The notes: generated by a model not told the origin, from the letters alone. Positions 11,141 through 21,022 are shown, numbered from the stretch's first letter. The stretch is 64,000 bases of DNA from Favolaschia claudopus (GCA_037176885.1 JAWWNJ010000127.1:248001-312000); one strand, 5' to 3'. Made by a program: numbers and translations.

Positions 11141-11251
11141 ATGAACTTTATTAATGTATGTATATTCACTCTGTAACAACTACAACTTTTTCTCGCTTTC
11201 GCTGTAATTTGCATGATGAGTCACACCGTAGCGTAGCATGGGTAACTGCTA

Positions 11252-11726
11252 CAGTCGTCACTGTCATAACACATAGCCCTCGGGATACACCTCAGGGTAT
11301 GGGTTATCACAGTGTATGGCTTTCAAAGGGGATCAGAGGCAGTGTTAGGTCACGTTTTCCGTGAGATATTACTATATGTGGGGCGCGGGAACACTTACCT
11401 CATCCATGATCGTGCATGACCAGGTGCATGAACAGTGGTAAAATGGCCCATCAACTCGGATTTGGCGTAAATATGGGTGATTTCGGTGCATCTTACAACT
11501 TTGCAGATAAAATCAAGGTAAAATCATCCCAAACCATGCCGGTTGAAGGGCCCGATATAGAAATCTCATGGGTTATGACCTTCGCAGAAGGTATGGATTA
11601 TGGGGTATGAGAGAGTTATGGGTTATGGCCTCCATTTGACTGCAAACCAACTTGGTGGGGCCAAAAAAGTATGGGTTACAGCAGAGTATGGGTTATCAGA
11701 GGTATGGGTTAGGACAGTGACGACTG
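11252..11726. mobile_element. 475 bp TA-flanked MITE with TAACCCATA repeats (right)
   Basis: Exact mirror of 10208-10682, with the same termini and internal motif. It lies between the acidic ORF and the centre of the palindrome. Confidence 0.75.
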
Positions 11727-11769
11727 TAGTAGCTTCAATTCAAAGGTCGATGTGACGCGTTACTTGAAT

Positions 11770-12177
11770 CTACGGTCGAAATAGTACAGTAGCATAATAG
11801 TGGTCAAGCGTATCTGAGTTGTCCGAGTGATCAGAATCAGAAGCAGACGACTCTGCGGAGTCGGAGAACGAGATAAATGACATCGACGAGACGGAGAAAA
11901 TTGAGGAGGTGTCGCTGTGTGACTCCGAGTTGTCGTCGTCCTTGAGGAAGAGGTCGTCGTCGATGTCAAGTGCATTCATCATCGTTTCCTCCTCCCCCTC
12001 TTGCTTCTGTCGTGCCCGCTTACGACGGCGCCAGAACTGCAGTCTCCGAGCGTGGAGGAATGCATTTTGGAGAAGTTTTTGCCGCAGAGGAACGCGCGGC
12101 ATACGGGCTGTGTGAAAGGAGGACTGGCACAGGAATAGAGGAGCCTTACAGGCCGAACGGTGCAAAAAACGACTCAA
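11770..12177 (-). CDS. Acidic low-complexity protein, right-arm copy
   Basis: Identical in sequence to the left-arm ORF at 9757-10164: a short basic region (WRRRKRARQK) followed by long Asp/Ser-rich tracts. Function unknown; possibly the N-terminus of a truncated Harbinger-type transposase. It reads toward the palindrome centre and diverges from the small ORF and H3-like gene. Confidence 0.4.
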   Translation of the reverse strand: MSRFLHRSACKAPLFLCQSSFHTARMPRVPLRQKLLQNAFLHARRLQFWRRRKRARQKQEGEEETMMNALDIDDDLFLKDDDNSESHSDTSSIFSVSSMSFISFSDSAESSASDSDHSDNSDTLDHYYATVLFRP

Positions 12178-12450
12178 AAAAAGAGGGGGTTCACGAGCAG
12201 GCGTTTTATGAGCGTTTTATGGGCCATTTTCTGCAATAAATTATGTACATAAAAGAGCAAAAGAAAAACACGATAAAACGGCGATAGAAGGGGTCGTGAA
12301 ACGCCCTAATCATTTTGTGTCATATCCATTGTTCACCCATCCTTTAGAGCAGCCGGCCGAGCGTGCCGTTTGATACCCGAGCCATCGGTCCGCACTCCTT
12401 CCCCTCTTCTCGTCGTCTTATCGTCTTCTCTGGCTATCCTCCCTACGACA

Positions 12451-12621
12451 ATGAATAACACTGAAAATCGTCGAAAGACAGCCGCGTCGAAAGCGGCATC
12501 TGCGGGTCCGAGGCAGCAGCAGACCAGGGCCGCGCAGGTGAATCTCTCACAGTATAAACTATTGTCAGACTCACAACAAGCAGCTATTCTCGGAGGGCTA
12601 TTCGTCGCCACACTTTCGTAG
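12451..12621 (+). pseudogene. Small ORF with possible membrane segment, MITE-interrupted (right)
   Basis: Begins MNNTENRRKTAASKAAS and runs to AAILGGLFVATLS, where the MITE at 12619 introduces a stop. If the MITE and one CTTTCG copy are removed, the frame continues FAYSINLTKTKLL...MPVFNK and stops near 12926. That gives an ~82-residue protein with one hydrophobic segment (AAILGGLFVATLSFAYSI). No family recognised. The downstream half would overlap the upstream region of the H3-like gene, so it may be an incidental frame. Confidence 0.4.
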
Positions 12622-12843
12622 GACCGATGATAGTCCCCATGAAGACCTGATTTTTTCGGAGGCAAAAAGTCAGGATTTTTGTGGCCAAAATTCAATGAAA
12701 AAGTCAGGATTCACACAGGCCTGGACCCAAAATTTCTAAAATCGTCAGCGGGCTTTCAGGATTTCGTACAGGCCAAATCGCCAAAATCTCCGATTTCCGT
12801 CAGGATTTGCATCAGGCCTTGACCCATATTATCATCGGTCCTA
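12619..12843. mobile_element. 225 bp MITE, right-arm copy
   Basis: TIR TAGGACCGATGATA...TATCATCGGTCCTA, flanked on both sides by CTTTCG (12613-12618 and 12844-12849). The interior has repeated 'GTCAGGATT..CACAGGCCT' units. It inserted in the small ORF just upstream of the H3-like gene, about 160 bp before its ATG. Confidence 0.9.
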
Positions 12844-12904
12844 CTTTCGTTTGCCTACTCAATAAACTTAACAAAGACAAAGCTGCTGTCTCGGGCGGTG
12901 GGGA

Positions 12905-13001
12905 ATCGGATGCCCGTCTTCAATAAATAGTCCGGACAATTGTTCGTCTGCACTCACTTCCCGCTCACATTCACACTCAACTGACATCCAACTACCTTTC
13001 G
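12905..13001 (+). promoter_or_regulatory. Likely promoter/5' leader of H3-like gene
   Basis: AATAAATAG (about 12922-12930) lies about 70 bp before the ATG, followed by a C/A-rich leader (CACTCACTTCCCGCTCACATTC) and CTTTCG just before ATG. The TATA-like assignment is by position only. The mirrored copy is at about 8933-9029. Confidence 0.4.
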
Positions 13002-13565
13002 ATGGCCCGCACTAAGCAAACCGGTATTTTAGCTTCCTCTTGATCTCCCCTTATCTAATCTCTCCTCAGCTCGCAAGAGTAATGGTGGTAAGGCACCCAG
13101 GAAGCAACTCGACGCCAAGTCCACTGCCGCCAATGAATCCACTACTGTCCGTCGTCTTCGTCGTTTTTATTCCCCTCACATACCCTCGCAGAACGCAATC
13201 GGTGGTGTCAAGAAGCGCCATCGGTTCCGGCCGGGCACTGTCGCCTTGCGTGAAATCCGTCGCTACCAAAAATCAACTGAGCTCCTCATACGCAAGCTCC
13301 CCTTCCAACGTCTCGTCCGTGAAATCGCGCAAGATTTCAAAGTGCGTCCGGCACTCCTCTTCATGTTGACCATTGCCTTATCTTTGCTTTCCAGATTGAC
13401 CTCCGCTTTCAATCCTCCGCCGTCATGGCTCTCCAGGAGGCCGCCGAGACTTACCTCGTTTCGCTCTTCGGGGACGCCAACTTGGCTGCCATTCATGCCA
13501 AACGTGTCACCATCCAGCCTAAAGATCTTGCCCTTGCTCGTCGATTGCGCGGGGAGCGGTCATGA
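13002..13565 (+). CDS. Histone H3-like protein with divergent N-terminal tail, right-arm copy
   Basis: Four exons: 13002-13023, 13070-13146, 13192-13341 and 13395-13565, with GT-AG introns of 46, 45 and 53 bp, giving 139 residues against about 136 for canonical H3. The core is near-canonical: [76 protein letters not shown]. The tail keeps ARTKQTARKS (K4, K9), K14 and K18, but after RKQL it reads [20 protein letters not shown]. It is three residues longer and lacks the R26-K27-S28 block, while GGVKK (K36) is kept. Intron 2 is 45 nt and stop-free, so retention would insert 15 residues. It is presumably a nucleosome core histone; whether it is replicative, a variant or a transposon-captured copy is unknown. 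A MITE lies immediately upstream. Confidence 0.9.
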
Positions 13566-14275
13566 ATTTTTGCTTTCTGTGCTCAACAAAAGGTCCTGAT
13601 CAGGTGCAATAAATGCGTATGTAGTATGAGACGGGAGACACAAGATGAGAAAACGATGCTTTTGAGCAAAATACACGAATGGCCAGTGACAGTGTGATTT
13701 GTGATCATCAAGAATGAGAACGCCTGCCTGGATTGTCCAGACGCGCAGCTGTGGCCGAAGCAAAAATCTTTCTCCATCCACAGTTCTCGACTTTTAAAAG
13801 TAGCCGATGGATGAAGAGCTGTTCCACCGGCGCATATGCACTCAATAATGCGACCCTCTACCTTCGCCTCTGTTACTTCTGAAGTCCCAGGATCCTCTAC
13901 ATTGTGTCTAGGCAGCACCGAACCTTCGGCAATCCCCCAGCACACCCTTCTTCAAATGGCCGCAATCTTGAGCTCTATGCCAGCATTTTGGGCCCAACAA
14001 TGCAATTTCAACGCTTTCTAAACACTCTGGCGCTTTTCTTTGTTCAGTATATGTTTGATGTCTTTGCTCTTCAACGGTCTCGCTGTCACACTGAGGTATC
14101 ATTGCGGATTGTCGGAAAAAATCAAAAAAGGCTTATAAGGCATTGCAGCACCTTACAGCCTTATAAAAGGTCTAATAAGGTTGGCAGGGAACTTTATAAA
14201 GTGTTACAAGGCCATATTGGGCCTTGTCAGCGGTGCTCAAAGGCATGGATCGCAACCTATTCCTTTGCCTATATG
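13566..14275. other. Outer right-arm segment, no gene recognised
   Basis: Mirror of 7659-8368. It contains CTTATAA/TTATAAG blocks and no recognisable protein. Homology between the arms ends at 14275, exactly where a dispersed ~80 bp repeat begins. Confidence 0.5.
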
Positions 14276-14357
14276 GAGTATACTTAGGGTAACCAGCCCG
14301 CTCTGGTTACCTTGCTGGTGACCCCCGCGTAGCGTAGCCGAAGTAACCACCAGAATA
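14276..14357 (+). repeat. Dispersed repeat copy 2 (AGTATACTTAGGGTAACCAG)
   Basis: Matches 4857-4938 with a handful of differences. It sits exactly at the outer boundary of the right palindrome arm and precedes the Crypton. Confidence 0.7.
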
Positions 14358-15430
14358 TCTTACAGACTGGTGATCGGCCGAACGGGCCAGTTTCTCCGAC
14401 TGCACTGCTTCGTACCTAAATGAGTAATGCCGTTGGCGTGTGAACGACAATCTCCTGAATTCTCTTCTATCTTCGATTTCTTCTTGTCTCGCTACGCGTA
14501 CGCGACAATTCGTACGAGGGTGAATCCTTACACTTCTGGGCACTCCTTCCGGCAGTCTATACTGTGTTCCCCGCTCCTTGCCCCCGCTCACTATAAATCA
14601 CTGTCACTATAGGCTATATCAACACCGTCTCGCGTACACCGGGTCTCGGAAGGAGAGATACGGCATAGTACGGTCCCGTGTGTCGCCTCTGGTGCTTTTT
14701 TTTCTCTCCCTTTTGTCTGGACAAGTTCCGAAGCACCATCCAATGCCTCCTCGCATTCCGGCTCCGTACACTCCGCCCAATGCTCCCCAGACACCTCTCA
14801 TGCGAAAGGCCGCTCGCCTGATGTCCCTCACACCGCCAAAATTCGATATAGCAGCCAACAGTCCTGTCCATGACCGTAGCATGCTCTCCTTTCCCCTCAA
14901 CTCTGATGATCTGGCTCCAATTTCGACTCGAACTGTTTCCACGCCCAAAGCGCCGTCTCTGCCTGCGGTAGATGGACTTGGTCCTTCCCCTGGGCGCCTC
15001 TAGTATTCGCTCGATGCGCTTGAGGCCGCTTCGCACTCAATTCGGTTAAAAATTCGCGAGAAAGAGCAGGAGGACAAGGGTACTTCACAAACATATCAGA
15101 GACATTTTTCCGGTCCTTTGAGGCTTGGTGGGATGCGTCGGAAAAGGCAAAAGCGGCTCTGAATACGAGGCTTGCTGCACTTCCCGCTATGCCCATCACA
15201 GCAGCGAAGGTCGCGATGTTTTTGGAGTACGAAAGCACTCGTGAAAAGGTATGTGATTATTTCAGCTCATTCATTCATTTCTGTCTCTCAATCTCTCTAT
15301 CAATATTCTAGAAGAAGCGCGGGGCTGGCACAATTGCTGGCTCGAGTGTTGGACGCTCGCAGATTTCTGGAGTCATTACGGCTCTGGAATCATTTCGCTT
15401 CAATTCACAGCATCTCTACAAAGCCTGCGC

Positions 15431-16050
15431 TGAATAAAATGTAGAGATAGATATATGATACCTCTGTACTGCTTAGAACACTCAGCTATATATTATGCCC
15501 TGACAATGCATCAATAACAGGACAGTTTCTGATCATTGCCATATCTGGAAAAGCTCAATGCATCCCCAGCAAAAAAGTGTCATAATAGGATAAAAGTACT
15601 TGAAAAACAATGCTAGTTCTCACTTTGATTGACTGGAATTGACCCTCATTTGAGCTCACAACGGCCGCTCGAAGTTGGTCACTTTAGCTATTTTCTCTGA
15701 ATTTTCTGCTATTTTGCGTGAAAATGACCAACTTCGAGCGGCTGTTGTGAGCTTTAATGAGGCTCAATTCCATTCAACCAAAGTAGAAACTAGGACTGTT
15801 TTTCAAGTACTTTCATCTTATTATGACACCTTTTCGCTGAGGGTACATTGTGTTTTTCCGGATATGTCAAAAAATCGGAAACTGTCCTGTTATTGATGCA
15901 TTGTCAGGGCATAATATATACCCGAGTGTTCTGAGCGGTACAGAGGTATCATATATTTATCTCTACATCTTATTTCAGGTCATTCGGTGAAGTATACAGC
16001 AAGATTTTGGCCAAAAAGCCACGGCAATTTCTATTTGCCACCACTGTATA
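15431..16050. mobile_element. Fold-back MITE inside the Crypton
   Basis: 15431-15977 folds into a long inverted repeat. TGAATAAAATGTAGAG...GATACCTCTGTAC on the left pairs with GTACAGAGGTATC...CTCTACATCTTATTTCA on the right, meeting at the central pair AAGTTGGTCA...TGACCAACTT near 15673-15735. A related copy at 43714-44188 continues to the same CACCACTGTAT, so the element or its flank extends to about 16050. It breaks the Crypton frame after LYKACAE. Confidence 0.85.
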
Positions 16051-16116
16051 TGGAGATTTACTAACAATTTTCAGATACCTATACTGTTGCAGAGCTTCGG
16101 AAATGTGCAAGCTAAT

Positions 16117-16289
16117 AGGGGCGCTCAATTCTTAGCTCGTCGGCTCGTCTCGTCCCAGAAATTATTTAATTGCATGATGAGCTGATGAGCTGCTCCGCAT
16201 TTCTCTCCACTTCCCATCAAATTTGATCCCCTCATCAAAAAATCGATTACGGACGAGACGAGCTGACGAGCTAAGAATTGAGCGCCCCT
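16117..16289. mobile_element. 173 bp MITE in Crypton (AGGGGCGCTCAATTC ends)
   Basis: TIRs AGGGGCGCTCAATTCTTAGC...GCTAAGAATTGAGCGCCCCT continue inward for about 34 bp. Flanking AAT occurs on both sides (16114-16116 and 16290-16292), a 3 bp target duplication as in PIF/Harbinger-type MITEs. Removing it joins LRKCAS to CLTNFSGPLHIYLGL, leaving one in-frame TAA. Confidence 0.85.
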
Positions 16290-16892
16290 AATGCTTGACA
16301 AATTTTTCCGGCCCACTCCACATCTACCTTGGCTTACGTGACCGCGCCATGCTGTTGCTCGGAGCCGGGACCGCTTATCGCGGGGATAGTACCCGAATAC
16401 TGCTTTGGTCCGACCTATTCAAGACGTCGATTCAGCTGGGAGATGAATCCGAAGCTCCGGTATTTGTTTTTCTCGTATGATTCCCGCAAATCCGTTTAGA
16501 ATTCGATGTCTAGGTTCTCGGGATGCTGGCAGATAATGCCAAACACAATCAGACCGGCCGCATCGATGAGCACGGAGTTCTCCGCCATAAACACGTTGAA
16601 CTTTGCGGCATTGGTGCTGTTGCGATGATGATGTTCGGTTATTTCCACATCATGGGCTATGCCGTGCCGGATTTTTCGCCGGATTTCTCAGATAAATCCT
16701 TCGGCGAGCATGGGCGACGTGACTGGTACACCTACCATGTCTTTTCGACAGGTATTGGACGGGAAGAAATGAGCTATCAAGGTAGGTTTTCATTTCTGCT
16801 GGAAATTGAGTACGCAATTACCTATTTCTGAAGCGCATCATGACCGTGTCATCCAGATGCATGGCGCGAACGATGTTTCAATCACGAAAGTA

Positions 16893-17280
16893 CAGCCGTT
16901 TTGGAAACAATATACGGGTTTTGATTGAGTGGTACTCGTTCGTTTGTGCTTACGTTTGTTGACCATTCTGTCATCGGCAAAGCCGGGAGCACCACTCTGT
17001 GGGGCGTTGCCGTACCGCATCAATTGCCGTTGGTCCCTTGTTTTGGCCCTTGCTCGCAAGTCATGGCCGTGTCGAGCTCTGGGCAAGTAGCAGCTGAGTC
17101 TTAATCCTCAGTTCTGTTAACCCCCTGTTTTTTCCCGGTGTTCTCTGGGTGGCGGAAGCAAAGACTCAAATTCGGTTAAAGTGGAGACTGTGGAGCTGGT
17201 GATGGGAAGCAAAACAAAGGTAAGCACAAACGAACGAGCACCACTCAATCAAAACCCGTATATTGTTTCCAAAACGGCTG
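16893..17280. mobile_element. 388 bp TA-flanked MITE in the Crypton active-site exon
   Basis: TIR CAGCCGTTTTGGAAACAATA...TATTGTTTCCAAAACGGCTG with TA on both sides (16891-16892 and 17281-17282), so a Tc1/mariner-type non-autonomous element. Excision with one TA gives the uninterrupted reading NDVSITKVTHGARPFAAQTC across the recombinase H-x-x-R motif. A second copy lies at 36600-36974. Confidence 0.95.
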
Positions 17281-19291
17281 TAACACACGGCGCCCGACCT
17301 TTTGCGGCGCAGACATGCCGATCGTTTGGGGCGAGTGTAAGCGATAAGCATTAGGCGGTTGGAACGAGAGCGGTTCGTTCAAGAATTGTTACGATCGTGC
17401 GCTACCAGTCAGCGCTCTGCTGGGTGCTGCATTCTTCATGTAAAGCCCGAGCTTTACCGGGTTGCTCGGGATGTTCTCGGTACGTTCCCTTCCTCGCAAA
17501 AATTGCAAAGCTTAATATAGACTGGATTAGAGCCTCCAAACGATGTTTCCGAGGAGATATTCCCGTGGATTGAGGACGAACTCGCCGCATTGATCAGCCG
17601 CGAACACTCGAATCGTCTCGCTAAGGACATTGCACTGCGGCAATTTCTCAGTGCCATGCTGTGGTTTCGTCGCATCTTGGTGCAGGATCTAGCGGTCATT
17701 TTCACTCAAAATCCCCATGCTCTGATTTTCAAATATGCACCATTCAATTCCCCTTCCTTCCGCGATTTCGCCGCTTCTTCTACTGCCGCTATCAATGCCG
17801 CAGAGGAGACGGCTCGACTTGCCTTCCAGAATCTTCCCCAACATCTGGTTGCCTCGCTTCAAGGTGCGCTTGCAACACAGAAGCGTCAAAACTATCACCA
17901 TGAAATGGCTTCAATGCGCAATGAACTGGGGCAAATGAAGACACTGTTGGAGCTTGTGGCAGGAACGAAACGCGTGAAGCGCGCGCATGGTATGTTTCTC
18001 AGCCTATATGATTCAAAGTTTGCGCTCAATTATTTCTTTTGCGGTAGGAAATCTTACGGAAGGTTTGAGCGACGGATTCTCAGAGTTAGCGGTAACAACC
18101 GACAATTCGGCGCCCACATACTCAACCCCTCCACCGTTCGACACCTCGGACATGCCTCTTGACATGTTCCCACCCGATCAAGCTCTGGACGCCTTCATTG
18201 CAGCATCATTCACACATCCAAACGTGCCGATGCCGGCTACTTCGCCTCCTACCTCAACTCAACCCGCCGTGCTCCATACCCCGGTCTTTCCACTTCCTTC
18301 ATCAACTCCCGAGCCTTCAACCTATACTCCAAGATCACCTGAAGAGCGCCAACAATTTTATTTTCAACGTTACGGTGCGGATCGCTTCCGCAAACATTCG
18401 CCGGAATGGGTTGATGGCAATTGGTTGCCGCGCTACAAGTATTCCTCCGCAGATGGAATATGGGATTACTGGGTCGAATGGAAGGAGGGAGTTGACGGTT
18501 TCATCTCGGTTGAGGAGTTGACGACAGTTTGGGGTGCCAAATGGCGCCGAAACATTGCCGGGCTCAAGAATGAGAATACTCGCCGAATGCGAGTCGTGAA
18601 TCTCATTCTCGAGCTAAGCCGCAAGCCGCGCTGGGACGTTTCCCTCGTCCAGCGTTTCATCACCGAAAGATATGCGCGTCAGTATCGGGCCCGCGCTTTC
18701 ACGGACTATTTGAAGAACAATCGAGATGCAGTAATTGCCGCCGCATCTAATTATCCCTAGCCAATTTGTGCCATACTAGTAGTTTCTTATAATCGATTTA
18801 CCTTCTTCTTAGCCAATTTGAATTCACTGTAGTGTTGGATGCCTGTAATGAGGCTCAACATATTATTTTCACCGTGTAGTCGATGAGATTGAGTCCGTGT
18901 GAAAGAATAACCATTTACTTTGCAATGGTTCTCTGGGATTGACTGACATTGTGATGCGAGATGGCTTAGAGTATATTGACCAGGGTGGTGGATTGTTTTG
19001 ACTTTTACCAGGAAAGAGGAGTCAAGAACGGCTTGTCGAAACTTGGTAGTTGAAATTCGATGATGCAATCACTGCACATTCCCGCGGTTCAACTCGGTCG
19101 CCCCAGGTGAACGGGATGAGCAGCACTGTTCAGATTTTAGAATTGAAGAGGTTAATGAATTTGAATGAGATCTATGTGCAGAAAGTAGGACCTTAGTATA
19201 CGAAATCCAGGTGATTTCAATGCATTTGTGTTTCTCAGACGCATTATGAATTGAAAAATCAGAATTGTACATTCTGAGAGCGTAGAAGTAT

Positions 19292-20750
19292 TTACGCTCT
19301 GCTCTGAGACTCGAAACCTTTCTTCCAGTTTGTTAGAAAGTTGTACAACACAGTTGAGCCTGCCGGAGAGTCGTCATCTCTTGCCAACTCTGTTGCAACT
19401 TCTGCGACCGATCCGTGTTGGTCGATAATCCCAACGGCAGTGTGGGCATTCGATAGCCAGGTGGTGCCAACTCCCAGGGCGTCTTTGATTGCCGCAGATG
19501 TCACTTTCTTTTTTAATGTGTCAGAACAGGAATGAGAAGACTAAATCAATGTGCTTACAACCGGTGTCTTAATTGTCTTGTAAGCTTTGGAAAACTCGAC
19601 GGCGAATCTCCAGTCGGCAACAATCACAGGGTTTGACATGATATACCCCCGATTAGCCGCCAATGATGTGTACCCTGGGCGGGCAATCAGCTTCTCGCGT
19701 AGAAATTTAACAACAGGATCCGAAGATTGCTCGTCCGGTGCCTGCGCAATGTTTGCCAGTCCAGAAGGGACTGTTGAGGAGGAGCTGGACGGCATTGGGG
19801 GATGTATGGCACTCGAAGTTGAAGATAAAGATACCTGTAAATCGCGTTAGTGTGTATACTCCCTCCATCGTAGAAAATTCAGCTCACGTTCTCAACATAC
19901 AGCTTGAATCGGTCCTTAGAAATTTCGATTGTTTCAGGATCACAAATTGCGACCGAGTTTCGTGAATGAGGGATGCGAATAAATGGAACCTTCCATTGTT
20001 CGTCTTCTGGATCAGGAAACGAGAGTCGAACAACACCGGAACCTGGATAATACAAGTAAGTATTCAAGAAAATCAAGATGTGATTAGGTACGCACCGTCG
20101 GGTGGAATTTCTATTGCACTGTTGCTCCTCTGCAGCGCATTCAGGAATTCTTTACTAAGGACATGCACTGAATTGCTTTCGCGACTGGAGATAGGAAGTG
20201 AAAGGAGGGCTGCAGTCTTCTGCGAAGGAACGGCCCGTGTATCCTCAATATAGACTCGCACCGTTACGCGCTGTGAGTCGTGAATAAACAATGCACGATA
20301 GAGATTTTCAAACTTACCTCAGTTGATTCCTCGTCGAATTCGGATGAAGGAGGGAGAATGGTGTTCGAATCTGTAATAACGGTTGAATCAGCTGATCATA
20401 GTGAAGGGGGAAAGATGCGACTCGACCTTGAGGCCCTTGATCAGTATTTGGAAGGGCTTGAGACGGGCCACTTGTAGCTCCTCCTTGCTTCGAGGGATGT
20501 GGGGATGTAACAGGTGGTTTGTTGGTCGAGAACCCATTCCGAGGATCCAGCAGAGCAGCTTTCATTGCATCGCTCTTAGTTTTGTATGCCGAGAATTTGC
20601 CTTGATCTTTCGGCGGAGATTTGGCGTTGAATGAATTTGGTAAGATTCCTTTTGTTTGTCTGCCTGTTTATGCGCAGTGAGCAAAATCCTTGATTTCAAA
20701 ACAGAAAGAACCTACACATCATCCTCGGTGTAGGGACGCTCAGATGACAT
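19292..20750 (-). CDS. Intact multi-exon gene of unknown function
   Basis: Exons joined by short GT-AG introns give an unbroken protein of roughly 400 residues. It starts MSSERPYTEDDV at 20748-20750. Later blocks are KDQGKFSAYKTKSDAMKAAL, RVTVRVYIEDTRAVPSQK, SNSVHVLSKEFLNALQRS, GSGVVRLSFPDPEDEQWKVP, DPETIEISKDRFKLYVEN, NPVIVADWRFAVEFSKAYK, IKDALGVGTTWLSNAHTAVG and the end FLTNWKKGFESQSRA (stop at 19292). At least six introns fit, for example the one after YVEN (gtgagctg...ttacag). There is no signal peptide, membrane span or domain I can name. The middle is Ser/Pro-rich and probably disordered. Because no stop or frameshift appears, unlike its neighbours, I infer it is functional. It lies downstream-to-downstream with the Crypton. 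Confidence 0.6.
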
Positions 20751-20910
20751 GAGAGCAGAGGGAAGAGAAAGAGACTCACCCTGTTTTACTTGAAGTCTCG
20801 CTTCCCTATTGGGGGCTGAATGTGTTGCAGTGTAGTGGATCGAAATGAGACACTACCGATCGAAAAGAATGTAAGGGCTTACATTCCTTTCGACTGGATG
20901 AGGTTCGAAT

Positions 20911-21022
20911 GCAAGGAATGAAAACTTACAGAGTGTACATTGTTGACATTCTGTGATTCTTGAGAATGCAAGGAATAGAACATTACAGAGTTTACATTGT
21001 TAACATTCTATAATTCTCGATT
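20911..21022 (+). repeat. Tandem duplication, 2 x ~56 bp
   Basis: AATGCAAGGAATGAAAACTTACAGAGTGTACATTGTTGACATTC... is followed directly by a diverged copy (AATGCAAGGAATAGAACATTACAG...). A third, weaker similarity follows. No function inferred. The rest of 20751-21300 shows no gene. Confidence 0.75.

Larger units (their letters stand above)
7659..14275. repeat. Giant palindrome: two ~3.3 kb inverted arms
   Basis: Position x on the left pairs with 21934-x on the right. The left arm is about 7659-10962 and the right about 10972-14275, separated by only 9 nt (GTTGACTTT). All open frames found in one arm recur identically, in opposite orientation, in the other. The only mismatches I found are near the outer edge (7666/14268 and 7708/14226). 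Contents from outside inward: an ~700 bp gene-poor stretch, a histone H3-like gene reading outward, a MITE-broken small ORF, an acidic ORF reading inward, a second MITE, and a short nuclear-signal-like ORF cut at the centre. It may be a true recent inverted duplication or a fold-back assembly artefact. Confidence 0.95.
14743..18760 (+). pseudogene. Crypton tyrosine-recombinase element, degraded
   Basis: Order of coding blocks: proline-rich N-terminus from MPPRIPAPYTPP (14743); FEAWWDASEKAKAAL...MFLEYESTREK; DTYTVAELRKCAS; YLGLRDRAMLLLGAGTAYRG (box with first catalytic Arg); DNAKHNQTGR; RHKHVELCGIGAVAM; VTHGARPFAAQTC (H-x-x-R type); ALGGWNESGSFKNCYDRALP (Trp and catalytic Tyr). The C-terminal exon (17987-18760) is GCR1_C-like: SPEWVDGNWLPRYKY, WDYWVEWKEGVDGFI, VWGAKWRRNI, ending at 18760. 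Cryptons carry an Ndc10-like recombinase plus GCR1_C and excise/insert by site-specific recombination. Introns are visible at 15249-15311, 16460-16513 and 16782-16833. Lesions: stop at 15001, frameshift near 15110, stop at 15433-15435, stop at 16112-16116, frameshifts near 17342 and 17440, plus three insertions listed separately. Inactive. Confidence 0.85.
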
